A DNA stretch of 22,482 bases from Candidatus Peribacterales bacterium (GTDB taxonomy: Bacteria; Patescibacteriota; Gracilibacteria; Peribacterales; Peribacteraceae), in NCBI GenBank assembly GCA_020059985.1, contig JAGVCI010000077.1, positions 1 through 22,482 on the forward strand, in the 5' to 3' direction. A program made the position numbers and the translations under genes. The notes under the pieces are model-generated. The model saw only the letters and a list, made by a program, of their open reading frames with translations. It did no database searches and was not told the origin of the DNA. Below are positions 6,845 through 13,740 of this stretch, piece after piece (the stretch's first letter is position 1; each line of letters opens with the position of its first letter).

Positions 6845-7437
6845 TGCCGAAGCCCTATACGCCCAACGACAAATGGAGCCAGCGCGCCGCGCGGGAAGGA
6901 TACCGTGCGCGTTCCGTCTATAAGTTGATGGAGTTGGATGTGAAATTTCGATTACTCAAACGCGGAATGACGGTGCTCGATCTCGGTGCGGCACCAGGGA
7001 GCTGGCTGCAGTACGAGGCAGAAAAAGTAGGACCGGAAGGCTTGGTGATCGGCCTCGATCTGCAGGAGATCAAAGAAGTTGGTGATAATGTGAAGACCGC
7101 ACAGGTAGACATCACAGATGAAGAGAAAGTGAGAGATGCACTCAAAAAGTTTGGAGCTGAGCGAGTCGATCTCCTGGTTTCTGATCTCGCTCCCTCAACG
7201 AGTGGCATTCGCGATGTGGACCAGTGGAAATCGGTCGAGCTCTCCGAAGCTGTACTCAGGACTGCGGATACTTTTCTGAAATCCAAGGGCAAGTGTGTGA
7301 TCAAAGTGCTGCGTGGAGCGGACTTCGATGAATTTTTGCGACAGACAAAAGAACAGTGGGTGAATGTACGAACCGCACAAGTTGCTGCCAGCCGCGACCG
7401 CAGTAAGGAAATCTACGTCGTAGCGCAGAAACCCTGA
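6844..7437 (+). CDS. rlmE: 23S rRNA U2552 ribose 2'-O-methyltransferase
   Basis: Methylates the 2'-OH of U2552 in the A-loop of 23S rRNA (RrmJ/FtsJ family). The 197-residue length is typical. The SAM motif VLDLGAAPGSWLQ and the catalytic tetrad Lys27-Asp114-Lys154-Glu189 are in place (YKLMEL, SDLAPSTSG, CVIKVLRG, SKEIYVV). The start codon overlaps the rsmG stop, so the two rRNA methyltransferases form a translationally coupled pair. This also means that rsmG translation through the DUF559 insert probably matters for rlmE expression. Confidence 0.95.
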   Translation: MPKPYTPNDKWSQRAAREGYRARSVYKLMELDVKFRLLKRGMTVLDLGAAPGSWLQYEAEKVGPEGLVIGLDLQEIKEVGDNVKTAQVDITDEEKVRDALKKFGAERVDLLVSDLAPSTSGIRDVDQWKSVELSEAVLRTADTFLKSKGKCVIKVLRGADFDEFLRQTKEQWVNVRTAQVAASRDRSKEIYVVAQKP

Positions 7438-7470
7438 GCGCACAGCAAAATTTTTGCTACACTATCCTCC

Positions 7471-8271
7471 ATGATTGAGCTCAAGAACGTGAGCAAGTGG
7501 TACGGCAAGAGACAAGTTCTCGACAATGTTTCTTTTTCCGTAGGACCGGGAGAGTTTGTCTGTATCACCGGCCCGAGCGGCGCGGGAAAGTCGACACTCG
7601 TCCATGTGCTCGCGGGCGCTGAGGATCTCTCGAGTGGTGCACTCGAGATCGATGGCATCGAGCTCCACCGTATCCCTCCGATGGCAGTGCGTCTCTTCCG
7701 ACGACGTGTCGGCATCGTGTTTCAAGATTACAAACTGCTTCGGCACTTAACCGTCCGCGAAAACATCGCGTTCCCGCTGGAGGTCTGTAACGTTCCTGCT
7801 GGAGAGATTCGCCAACGTGTGAGCAGTGTCATCAGCATGCTCGAACTAGAGAAACAGGCAGATGTACTTCCGAACGAACTCGCCGGTGGAGAGAAAGCAC
7901 GCGCAGCCGTGGGACGCGCGATCATCAATGATCCATTGATCCTCCTCGCAGACGAGCCGACGGGAAACCTGGACCCCGATCAATCGATGCGGATCCTCGA
8001 GATTTTCCGCTCGATCAATACGAAAGGAACGACCGTCGTCCTCGCCACGCACGACAGCGCACTCGTCGACTCGCTCCAAACACGAGTCCTGCGCCTGGAA
8101 CACGGAACGATTACGCGAGATAGCGCAGGCGGTTACCGCGGAGAGAAGATCAAAGCGCCAGAGGTCGTCGCCGAGGCCCCGGTCGCTGAAACGCACACGC
8201 CGAAGAAGAAAGCAGCAGGGAAATCCACCGCGAAGCGAAAAGTGAAGGTGACGGCGGTGAACGGCAAATAA
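7471..8271 (+). CDS. ftsE: FtsE-like ABC transporter ATPase with Lys-rich tail
   Basis: ATPase of the FtsEX type, which normally works with the membrane protein FtsX at the division site. Walker A GPSGAGKS (34-41), Q-loop VFQDYKLL, an aberrant signature LAGGEKAR (137-144; FtsE usually LSGGEQQR), Walker B LLADEPTGNLD and the switch histidine (about 194) are all visible. The last 40-45 residues form an Ala/Lys-rich tail (PKKKAAGKS, AKRKVKV) not needed for the ATPase fold. No ftsX is adjacent; the next gene is purM-like. TGC-TACACT, an extended -10 (7458-7463), lies 7 nt before the start. A lipoprotein-export-type (LolD/MacB) ATPase is the main alternative. Confidence 0.82.
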   Translation: MIELKNVSKWYGKRQVLDNVSFSVGPGEFVCITGPSGAGKSTLVHVLAGAEDLSSGALEIDGIELHRIPPMAVRLFRRRVGIVFQDYKLLRHLTVRENIAFPLEVCNVPAGEIRQRVSSVISMLELEKQADVLPNELAGGEKARAAVGRAIINDPLILLADEPTGNLDPDQSMRILEIFRSINTKGTTVVLATHDSALVDSLQTRVLRLEHGTITRDSAGGYRGEKIKAPEVVAEAPVAETHTPKKKAAGKSTAKRKVKVTAVNGK

Positions 8272-8319
8272 GACCACAAAGACGTACACCACACACTGTG
8301 CATGCGCTATGCTTTCGCC

Positions 8320-9387
8320 ATGACCAAGTACCGCGATTCCGGCGTCGACGTCGAAGCGGGAGACCGCGCATCCGCTGCGGCCTACAAGCACGCCGCCTCC
8401 ACATTCGCGTCACGCAAAGGAATGATCGGCGAGCCGGTCTACGAGGAGAATGGCTACGCGGGGTTCTTGGACATGGGCGACTACTACGTCGTGCAGAGCG
8501 ACGACTCGACCGGAACGAAGATCGACCTCGCATTTGCGATGGGCAAACTCGACACCCTCGGGTACGACCTCACCGCGATGGTTGCCGATGACGCAGTCTG
8601 CACTGGTGCCGAGCCAATCAGTATCAGTAATACGTTGGATGTTCCGAAAGTTGATGCGGAACAGATCGATGCACTTCTCTCCGGACTCGCGAAAGCCTGC
8701 AGTGAACAAAAGATTGTGGTGCCTGCGGGAGAGATCGCTGAGGTCCCGCACGCCGTTGCACGCGGAGTCTGGAGCGCGACGGTGATCGGTGTCGTCGAGA
8801 AAGACAAAGTCCTCAAGCCCGGAACAATTAAAGAAGGTGATGTCGTCATTGCGCTGCAAGATGCTGTCGCGCGCAGCAACGGCTATTCACTCATCCGAAA
8901 AATTCTTAACGATCGGTTCGGGGAGAAGTGGTACAACGAAAAATGGAAGCACGGAAAAACGTGGGGAGAGATCTTCCTCACACCAAGCATCGTCTACTCT
9001 GCGGCAATTTTAAGTTTGATCGGGCGCTTCGGAGAAAAGAGAGCAATCAATGTGAAAGGAATCGCGCACGTCACGGGCGGAGGCATCCCGAGTAAGTTCC
9101 GCCGCGTGCTGAAGAAATCTGGAACGGGAGCTACTCTCACCGATCTCTTTGAACCGCACGAAGCACTCAAGGACATCATCGCGATAGGAGAAGTGACCAC
9201 AGAAGAGGCGTACCGCACCTGGCATATGGGCAACGGTATGCTCATCGTTGTACCGGCAGACGAAGCCGAGAAAGCGATCGAACTCCTGAAGAAACAGAAG
9301 ATCGCCGCGAAGGTTGCGGGCACCATCACGAAAGACCCTGTGATCAAGATCACGGCTTGGAATGGGGATGAAGTCGCTGCCTCATAA
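8320..9387 (+). CDS. purM: PurM-like AIR synthase family protein
   Basis: Resembles phosphoribosylformylglycinamidine cyclo-ligase, the fifth step of purine synthesis: YRDSGVDVEAGD at the N-terminus, DDSTGTKIDLA, DLTAMVADDAV and a glycine-rich GIAHVTGGGIPSKFRRVL segment. The length of about 355 residues fits. Two hallmark segments deviate: GGETAEMP is PAGEIAEVP, and the usual ND after AM is DD. It may be a divergent PurM or a paralogue with another substrate. ATG 8320 is preferred to 8302 because TATGCT (8308-8313) lies 6 nt before it and conserved sequence begins there. No other purine gene is nearby. Confidence 0.8.
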   Translation: MTKYRDSGVDVEAGDRASAAAYKHAASTFASRKGMIGEPVYEENGYAGFLDMGDYYVVQSDDSTGTKIDLAFAMGKLDTLGYDLTAMVADDAVCTGAEPISISNTLDVPKVDAEQIDALLSGLAKACSEQKIVVPAGEIAEVPHAVARGVWSATVIGVVEKDKVLKPGTIKEGDVVIALQDAVARSNGYSLIRKILNDRFGEKWYNEKWKHGKTWGEIFLTPSIVYSAAILSLIGRFGEKRAINVKGIAHVTGGGIPSKFRRVLKKSGTGATLTDLFEPHEALKDIIAIGEVTTEEAYRTWHMGNGMLIVVPADEAEKAIELLKKQKIAAKVAGTITKDPVIKITAWNGDEVAAS

Positions 9388-9426
9388 ATACATTGCGAGA
9401 ATGAATTGAGGGAGTAGCATCTCGTT

Positions 9427-10044
9427 ATGCGGAGTGCTGAGCATCTTGAGCTCCCACAAATGCTCTTGGATGAGAGGGCTCGAAGTGACCGGCGCACATT
9501 TTTGGCGAGTGCCTCTGCGATGGCGATTATCGAAGTGACGCGAAGAATGGGGATTTCGAATCCTGATCAAAAGAAAGTTATCGAAAGTAGTGACCAACTG
9601 CCTTTCGAATCGATTGCAAACGGCGCATCAATCCTTCCTTCTTCATTTTACTTTGAAGGAACAGACGTGCACTTGAAGCGCTTACCAGATAAGCGAATTG
9701 CGATCGACATCGGAACAAATGGCCCATCATTCGAGTGCACAAAATTTCATCCTTACAAATTTCAACGTGTCGATCAAACAATTGGCGATATCGTTCGTGA
9801 GATCAATGATCAGAGCGACGGAATCGTTTTGAAGTCACATCCCCTTCTCGCTCGTATTCAAAAAACCCAGTTGTCAGAGATCATTCGACTTCTCAAAGAG
9901 GGGAAAAATGGAGCGCTGAAAGTTTATTGCGAAGTAATCCTAGAAGAGGATGCGAGTATTTTCGATCAGTGTAAATACACATTAGCCAGCGGAAAACAGG
10001 ACCCTATCGTCCCCTTCCAACGTATCTCCAAAGAACTCGCTTGA
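9427..10044 (+). CDS. Hypothetical protein, 205 aa
   Basis: Not recognised. A start at ATG 9427 is supported by TAGCAT (9415-9420) 6 nt upstream, with TTGCGA 16 nt before that. Near the N-terminus DRRTFLASASAMA resembles a twin-arginine signal core, but the hydrophobic stretch is short and no cleavage site is clear, so export is only a possibility. The remainder looks globular with mixed strands and helices and no cysteine-rich or catalytic motif. A new transcription unit begins at its 3' end: the -35 of the leader promoter overlaps its last codons. Confidence 0.65.
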   Translation: MRSAEHLELPQMLLDERARSDRRTFLASASAMAIIEVTRRMGISNPDQKKVIESSDQLPFESIANGASILPSSFYFEGTDVHLKRLPDKRIAIDIGTNGPSFECTKFHPYKFQRVDQTIGDIVREINDQSDGIVLKSHPLLARIQKTQLSEIIRLLKEGKNGALKVYCEVILEEDASIFDQCKYTLASGKQDPIVPFQRISKELA

Positions 10045-10068
10045 CGGTCCAAACGGAGATCGTACAAT
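10041..10068 (+). promoter_or_regulatory. Strong sigma-70-type promoter of the leader peptide unit
   Basis: TTGACG (10041-10046), a 16-nt spacer and TACAAT (10063-10068) make the best promoter in the window. The predicted start is near 10075, only a couple of bases before ATG 10077, so the leader peptide would be essentially leaderless. Confidence 0.7.
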
Positions 10069-10076
10069 GCGCCCAC

Positions 10077-10151
10077 ATGCGCACGCTGAATCTTCAGCTT
10101 AGCCTCCTCCTTTCTCTCCTCCTTACGGCGGAAGGGCGGCTGCGTGCGTAA
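10077..10151 (+). CDS. Leucine-rich leader peptide, 24 aa
   Basis: A 25-codon frame beginning MRTLNLQLS, with the run LLLSLLL and ending GRLRA before TAA at 10149-10151. Ten of 24 residues are leucine, all but two encoded by CTT or CTC. The position right after a strong promoter, the leucine run, and the terminator 23 nt downstream are the layout of amino-acid attenuator leader peptides such as leuL. The genes downstream are not leucine biosynthetic genes, so the sensed signal (charged tRNA-Leu) is inferred from architecture only. Confidence 0.55.
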   Translation: MRTLNLQLSLLLSLLLTAEGRLRA

Positions 10152-10204
10152 CTAGGTTAAAGAACCAAACGAGCCCCCCTTCCCAGTAGCGGGGGTGTTT
10201 TTGT
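10130..10204 (+). promoter_or_regulatory. Transcription attenuator: antiterminator versus terminator
   Basis: The terminator stem CCCCC (10174-10178) with GGGGG (10191-10195) is followed by TGTTTTTG. Upstream GGAAGGGCGG (10130-10139), overlapping the last codons of the leader peptide, can pair 9 of 10 positions with CCCCCCTTCC (10174-10183), the 5' arm of the terminator. The two pairings are mutually exclusive. A ribosome stalled on the leucine run (10104-10124) would leave 10130-10139 free to block termination; one reaching the stop codon would cover it and allow termination. That is the classical attenuation logic; no experiment is implied. Confidence 0.55.
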
Positions 10205-10225
10205 ATCTGTTTCCATTCTCTTCTC

Positions 10226-10600
10226 ATGAATATCGCCTATGACATCGTCGCTTCCTTAGAAAATGTTGATGTTTCCATCTCCGCAAAGAACGCTGCCGCG
10301 GATATCGTACTAAAAATTCAATCCGGCATTTGGCCAACCAGAGCACTGATCGACAGCGTGATCAAAGAACGTGTTACTGACCGTTCCGACACCAGCAAAG
10401 CGCTGACCAACGTCGCGGTGACTGCCGAGTTTATGCGCGCAAAGCACGTCGCAAACATGCTGCTCAATGGTGGCAAAGAAGAAGATCCTCCGAAATCGGT
10501 GGAGACTTCCCTTCCCGATTTCCGAGCGGAATATTCGGAAAGCAAAGTAGATCCCTGGGGACGCCTGATCGAGGGAACATATACAGCCGGAGTCAGGTAA
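10226..10600 (+). CDS. Hypothetical protein, 124 aa
   Basis: First gene after the attenuator, so the most likely regulated target unless it uses its own start. CATTCT (10214-10219) lies 6 nt before the ATG and could be an independent -10. The protein is soluble, mainly helical, with Ala/Lys-rich segments (ISAKNAAADI, AEFMRAKHVANMLL) and a conserved-looking C-terminal DPWGRLIEG. No signal peptide, membrane segment or family recognised. Confidence 0.6.
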   Translation: MNIAYDIVASLENVDVSISAKNAAADIVLKIQSGIWPTRALIDSVIKERVTDRSDTSKALTNVAVTAEFMRAKHVANMLLNGGKEEDPPKSVETSLPDFRAEYSESKVDPWGRLIEGTYTAGVR

Positions 10601-10609
10601 GATGTGGCT

Positions 10610-11356
10610 ATGCAGGAATCGGACTTCCAACAACGCTTCAAAGCACACCGGGCCCGTGATATCCACGGACACCGTCTCGGGCCCTATATCCAAGACATCG
10701 TGTACGGAGGAAATGATGGAATCGTCACCACGTTCGCCGTCGTCGCGGGAACGGTCGGAGCAGATCTCCCGCACTACGTCGTGATCATCCTCGGGATGGC
10801 AAACCTCCTCGCCGATGCGACGTCCATGGGAACGGGATCGTTTCTGTCGCTACGCTCCGAGCGCGATCACTATCACCGACTGCGCAAAGAAGAACTGAAA
10901 GAGATAGAAGTAGATCCAGAGATAGAGCGCGCGGAGGTGAAAGAATTTTATGAACAGAAAGGTTTCCAAGGCGCAGACCTCGATCGAGTTGTCGCAGTCA
11001 TCACCGCAAATAAAGATGTGTGGGCAGACACGATGATGACCGAGGAGCATGGACTGACGAAGGGCGCATCCGAAGAACCGGTCACCCACGGGCTCATCAC
11101 GTTCGCATCATTCATCGTGTTCGGATCTATTCCTCTGCTCCCCTTCTTTTTTCTGACAACTCGCGAGGATCGTTTCCCCGTCGCGATGTTCGCGACTCTT
11201 TTCGCACTTGTGCTTCTCGGGCTCGCGCGCAGCCAAGTTACGAAGGAGCGACTGCTTCGTGGGCCCATCGAGATTGTGGCTGTGGGAGCACTTGGGGCTT
11301 TCGTCGCATACGGAATCGGAGTGCTTCTGAAGAGCACAGTTGGCGTGGTTTTATAG
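10610..11356 (+). CDS. VIT1/CCC1-family Fe2+/Mn2+ transporter
   Basis: Membrane transporter family moving Fe2+ or Mn2+ out of the cytoplasm. The family signatures GGNDGIVTTFAVVAG in helix 1 and MANLLADATSMGTGSFLS in helix 2 are clear, followed by a charged cytoplasmic metal-binding helical region (about residues 80-145, rich in Glu, ending EEHGL) and three further hydrophobic segments to the C-terminus. The 248-residue length is normal. GTG 10604 is open in frame, but ATG 10610 is chosen; TAAGAT (10598-10603) sits 6 nt before it. That hexamer overlaps the upstream gene's stop, so it may have its own promoter. Confidence 0.9.
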   Translation: MQESDFQQRFKAHRARDIHGHRLGPYIQDIVYGGNDGIVTTFAVVAGTVGADLPHYVVIILGMANLLADATSMGTGSFLSLRSERDHYHRLRKEELKEIEVDPEIERAEVKEFYEQKGFQGADLDRVVAVITANKDVWADTMMTEEHGLTKGASEEPVTHGLITFASFIVFGSIPLLPFFFLTTREDRFPVAMFATLFALVLLGLARSQVTKERLLRGPIEIVAVGALGAFVAYGIGVLLKSTVGVVL

Positions 11357-11392
11357 GACAAACCCAAAAAATCGTCGTAGAGTTTGGTAAGA

Positions 11393-11956
11393 ATGACTGA
11401 TGACGATCGTCAGGATCGGTTAATGGCACAGAAAGCCCTCGAAGAGGACTTCCTGGCGGCTTACGAGAATTACGCCGACGCCATCTTCCGGCATTGCGCG
11501 TACCGCCTAGGAGACCGCGAAATCGGCCGAGAACTGATGCAGGAGACCTTCATGAAGGTCTGGGAGTACCTGCGAACCGACCAAAAAACGATCGATAACA
11601 TGCAAGCATTCCTCTACAGAACGGCCCATAACCTGATCATTGACCACGTACGACGCAAAAAGAAGAGAATCGTCGATTCTCTGGAATCTCTGCAGGAAAC
11701 CGGCTTTGACCTGCCCGATGAGCACCCAGGGCCCTCCCGACGCTTCACGTACACTCAAATCATGGAAACGATCGAAATGGTGGAAGAGCCGTACAGAACT
11801 GCCCTGGTCATGCGTCATATAGATGGCCTGCCGCCCCGAGAGATAGCCGACTTACTGGATGTGTCTCCAAACGTCGCTTCTGTAAGGATCAATCGAGGTG
11901 TAAAGCAACTCCAAGCCCTGCTCGACCCTTCTCTTGAAACAGATGAAAATGAATGA
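11393..11956 (+). CDS. ECF-type RNA polymerase sigma factor
   Basis: Directs RNA polymerase to a specific promoter set. The 187-residue length and two-domain layout fit group 4 sigma factors: region 2 (about 15-85, with the GRELMQETFMKVWEYL and NMQAFLYRTAHNLIIDHVRR segments) and region 4 (about 125-178, with the helix-turn-helix DGLPPREIADLLDVSPNVASVRINRG, here split as LPPREIADLL and VASVRINRG). ATG 11393 is preferred to the TTG at 11384. The 3' end overlaps the next gene by 14 bp, the usual coupling of a sigma factor with its anti-sigma. Confidence 0.93.
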   Translation: MTDDDRQDRLMAQKALEEDFLAAYENYADAIFRHCAYRLGDREIGRELMQETFMKVWEYLRTDQKTIDNMQAFLYRTAHNLIIDHVRRKKKRIVDSLESLQETGFDLPDEHPGPSRRFTYTQIMETIEMVEEPYRTALVMRHIDGLPPREIADLLDVSPNVASVRINRGVKQLQALLDPSLETDENE

Positions 11957-12977
11957 CCTTACCAACGCCTTCCTCATGGAAGCACGAGCTCTCGCCCTCA
12001 CGCCCGATGAACACCGGGCCACAGAGCGAGCCCTTGTTGCAGCGATGAAGGGAAACACCCACGCGAAGATGACTCTCACGGAGTTTGCGGGCGCCGCGCG
12101 AGGACTCACACTCACCGATCTCGAGAAGGCCGACGTTTTCGCGCGAATCCACGAACATATCCAAGCTCATCCCCTCTCGAATGAAGGAAGATCGATCTCG
12201 TCGCTCCTCTACGGTTTCTTCTTTGACCGTCTGCCAGCCGCATCCGTACTCGCTGCGGTCATCGTTCTCACTGCGGGTGGAACATTCAGTTACGCCGCGG
12301 AGTCCGCGGTTCCCGGCGATATCCTCTACCCGATCAAGACGCATGTGAACGAGCCGATCATTGGAAGACTGAAACACCAAACAGAGTGGCAAGTGGAGAA
12401 AGTCGAACGACGTCTCTGGGAAGTGGAGCGCCTCGCTGAGCAGCACAGACTGCGCTCGGAAAACCGCGCCGCTCTCGAACTGCGGATCCAGGAACACTTG
12501 AGTGTTCTCGAGGATCGTCTGGGACTCGCGGAGCCCGATGACGAAGCCTCCATTCAAGCACACAGCAGATTGGAGTCGATGCTCGAGCGCCATGAGCAAC
12601 TCCTCTCCGATATCACAGAGGCTGTGGAAGAAAAAACAGAGCAGAACATCCAGAGCGTCGAGGACATCTTGCAGTCGATCAAAAAGACACGACGCGAAGT
12701 TCTCGACCGCTACGAGGTCCACCAAGAACAACGCTCCCTCCGTGATAAGGTCCGTGATCGTGCCCAGGACAGACTAAAAGAGGACGATGGAATGACAGAA
12801 GAGGAAAGCCAGGAGCCGGTAATTGAGGAACGAGAAGAGAACACCGATGACCTACAAAGTGAAACTGATGATCTCCAGAGTGAGATAGAGGAGCAAGTGG
12901 AAGACATTCAGGAAGAAGTCGATCGTCAAATGGATGAGGTGATGGAGAACTTCCCCAATGATCAGCAAGACGAGTAA
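11943..12977 (+). CDS. DUF5667-type membrane protein, probable anti-sigma factor
   Basis: Overlaps the sigma gene and is translationally coupled to it, which suggests it controls that sigma. Starting at ATG 11943 (or 11949) it has about 344 residues: a soluble N-terminal region (about 1-90), one membrane helix (about 95-115, LPAASVLAAVIVLTAGG), then directly the DUF5667 hallmark AVPGDILYPIKTHVNEPI, then a long charged helical or coiled-coil region, ending in an acidic tail rich in DDLQSE and EEQVEDIQEE repeats. The topology predicts a cytoplasmic N-terminus binding sigma and an exported sensory part. No zinc-binding HxxxCxxC motif of the classical anti-sigma domain is seen, so the anti-sigma role is inferred from position and topology. 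Confidence 0.8.
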   Translation: MKMNDLTNAFLMEARALALTPDEHRATERALVAAMKGNTHAKMTLTEFAGAARGLTLTDLEKADVFARIHEHIQAHPLSNEGRSISSLLYGFFFDRLPAASVLAAVIVLTAGGTFSYAAESAVPGDILYPIKTHVNEPIIGRLKHQTEWQVEKVERRLWEVERLAEQHRLRSENRAALELRIQEHLSVLEDRLGLAEPDDEASIQAHSRLESMLERHEQLLSDITEAVEEKTEQNIQSVEDILQSIKKTRREVLDRYEVHQEQRSLRDKVRDRAQDRLKEDDGMTEEESQEPVIEEREENTDDLQSETDDLQSEIEEQVEDIQEEVDRQMDEVMENFPNDQQDE

Positions 12978-13040
12978 GGATACTCCGTGACACTCGTCAT
13001 ATATCTCGTGGCATCAGTTTATTTCTTTCCCCGTTGTACC

Positions 13041-13661
13041 ATGAACACGTTTACGTCTCGTATCCTCTCCACTATCGCTGCCGGATCTCTGGCACTCAGT
13101 GCTACGCCTGCTTTTGCAGATAGCTTCTCCTCTATCTCTAGCTCGACTTCCATAAGTGCAAAGAGCTCTGTGCACTCCAATTTCTGGAAGCATGGAACAG
13201 GATCCACAGTGAACGCAGACATTCAGACGAAACTGGAAATGCACTGCGAGCGTTACACCGACTCCGACCAACACGAGCGCTGTCTGTCACGATTTCACAA
13301 AATTGCGACGCACTCGCGCCCTTTCGTTCGTCACCACATGTTTAGCGGTTCTGGTGCGCTGAACGAGGTGAAGGAGCAGATGAAGGAGATGAAAGAAAAA
13401 ATGAAAGAACACCGAGAAGAAATGAAAGAGCAAATGAAGGAGCACAAAGATGAAATGAAAGACAAGATGAAGGCAATGAAAGAGCGCAATCACACCCTCC
13501 GCGATGCCATTCGCAACCTGATCAACGAAGCGCGCGAAGACCGCAAGGAGTGTCGCGAGAAGACCGCGCCCGAAGCGCGACGCACATGTCTGCAGGAAGT
13601 GAATGTGGCTTTTCGTACCAAACTGAAGGCCGCAATCGATGCCCACCATGCGGCAAACTAA
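13041..13661 (+). CDS. Secreted charged-helix protein with duplicated C-x11-C-L motif
   Basis: ATG 13041 opens a clear signal peptide (TSRILSTIAAGSLALSATPAFA, cleaved after AFA at about residue 26), so it was chosen over the upstream TTG at 12987. The mature protein has a Ser-rich start, a first cysteine pair (C-x11-C-L, starting CERY), a striking single-helix segment of about 45 residues built of MKEQ/MKEH/MKEK-like units, then a second C-x11-C-L (starting CREK). The alternating basic/acidic pattern predicts a stable solitary helix or coiled coil. It follows the sigma/anti-sigma pair by 63 nt and may be its target or sensed partner. An inverted repeat GACGAGT/ACTCGTC (12969-12975, 12992-12998) lies between them. 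Confidence 0.75.
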   Translation: MNTFTSRILSTIAAGSLALSATPAFADSFSSISSSTSISAKSSVHSNFWKHGTGSTVNADIQTKLEMHCERYTDSDQHERCLSRFHKIATHSRPFVRHHMFSGSGALNEVKEQMKEMKEKMKEHREEMKEQMKEHKDEMKDKMKAMKERNHTLRDAIRNLINEAREDRKECREKTAPEARRTCLQEVNVAFRTKLKAAIDAHHAAN

Positions 13662-13711
13662 GAGCGAAAAGCTCCTCCTATTCGTAACCCGCGGGCGACA
13701 CCACAGGACAT

Positions 13712-13740
13712 AAGAAGGGCCACCTTGGCCCTTCTTTCTT
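13712..13740. terminator. Bidirectional intrinsic terminator
   Basis: Perfect 10-bp stem AAGAAGGGCC (13712-13721) with GGCCCTTCTT (13727-13736), a 5-nt loop and a T-rich tail on the plus strand; the A-rich 5' side offers a weaker tail on the minus strand. It separates the secreted-protein gene from the convergent recombinase frame. Confidence 0.8.

Noticed and set aside
11889..12731. 280-codon minus-strand frame
   Set aside because: Antisense to the DUF5667 gene, which has a membrane helix and domain signature in the correct frame.
11356..13000. Possible ECF promoter motifs (CGTCGTA at 11373, CGTCATA at 12995) before the sigma and secreted-protein genes
   Set aside because: A shared CGTC is suggestive, but no matching -35 at the usual 15-17 nt spacing was seen in either place.
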